Positions 5,836-5,920 of a stretch of DNA of 5,920 nucleotides are shown here, in pieces (position 1 is the first letter of the stretch; each line of letters opens with the position of its first letter). The notes under the pieces were generated by a model. The model was given only the letters and a program-made list of their open reading frames with translations, made no database searches and had not been told where the DNA came from. A program made the translations under genes and the position numbers. Origin of the DNA: a candidate division NC10 bacterium SPGG6 (GTDB lineage Bacteria; Methylomirabilota; Methylomirabilia; Methylomirabilales; CSP1-5); contig LXTG01000087.1 in assembly GCA_001643535.1 (NCBI GenBank), positions 1 to 5,920 of the forward strand, written 5' to 3'.

Positions 5836-5910
5836 AGGCACGTAGCTCAGGGGGAGAGCGCTTGCTTGACACGCAAGAGGTCGCAGGTTCAAATCCTGCC
5901 GTGCTCACCA
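5836..5910 (+). tRNA. tRNA-Val (anticodon GAC), with an unpaired first acceptor position
   Basis: A cloverleaf of 75 nt with encoded CCA. The D stem is GCTC/GAGC (5845-5848, 5856-5859). The anticodon stem CTTGC/GCAAG (5861-5865, 5873-5877) encloses loop TTGACAC with GAC at 5868-5870. The T arm is GCAGG-TTCAAAT-CCTGC (5883-5899) and the discriminator is A5907. The acceptor is odd: AGGCACG (5836-5842) faces CGTGCTC (5900-5906), which gives five Watson-Crick pairs, then G2-T71 wobble and A1-C72 mismatch. A 5' strand GAGCACG would pair perfectly, so the first two bases look swapped. Everything else is intact, so a functional tRNA is likely but not certain. Confidence 0.93.
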
Positions 5911-5920
5911 CATAAACTTA

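Noticed and set aside
5319..5911. Open reading frames on both strands over the tRNA cluster, several encoding phrases such as GRDSNPHG and AGFEPATS
   Set aside because: These overlap tRNA genes, mostly antisense; such peptides are well-known spurious products of tRNA sequence and have no support as genes.

Overview
The window is an ordinary, GC-rich bacterial chromosomal segment with all recognisable genes on the + strand. It holds the 3' part of a purine gene, three amino-acid biosynthesis genes, and a cluster of four tRNA genes. Bacterial origin is supported by Shine-Dalgarno sequences close to the starts, a GTG start, a sigma70-type promoter and tRNA genes that encode their own CCA ends. 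The lineage cannot be fixed from sequence alone. The heptameric intergenic repeats and gene content would fit one of the GC-rich uncultured groups (an NC10/Methylomirabilota- or Rokubacteria-like genome), but that is a weak impression.

Layout: bases 1-1620 are the C-terminal 539 codons of purL (purine synthesis, truncated by the window edge). After 10 bp comes hom, homoserine dehydrogenase with a C-terminal ACT domain (1631-2929). A 109-bp gap carries a long imperfect inverted repeat made of 7-bp units (2932-3030). Next is thrC, threonine synthase (start re-assigned to 3039, end 4094), then after 16 bp an isocitrate/isopropylmalate dehydrogenase family gene (4111-5199). The rest (5200-5920) has no protein gene. 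It carries a promoter (5263-5291) and tRNA-Gly(GCC), tRNA-Cys(GCA), tRNA-Leu(UAA) and tRNA-Val(GAC), with spacers rich in short repeats and hairpins.

How the genes fit together: Hom and ThrC are the first and last steps of the aspartate-semialdehyde to threonine branch. Homoserine kinase and aspartokinase are not in the window. The dehydrogenase downstream is LeuB-like in fold and catalytic core but differs from textbook LeuB at substrate-contact positions, so its substrate is open. Tight spacing suggests purL-hom and thrC-dehydrogenase are co-transcribed; the inverted repeat lies between the two pairs.

I found no mobile element, CRISPR array, toxin-antitoxin or defence module and no strong case for a new system. 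The best leads are the heptamer-built inverted repeat before thrC, heptamer phasing of unrelated sequence in two places in a tRNA spacer, a tRNA-Val whose first acceptor pair is A-C, and the atypical active site of the LeuB-like enzyme.
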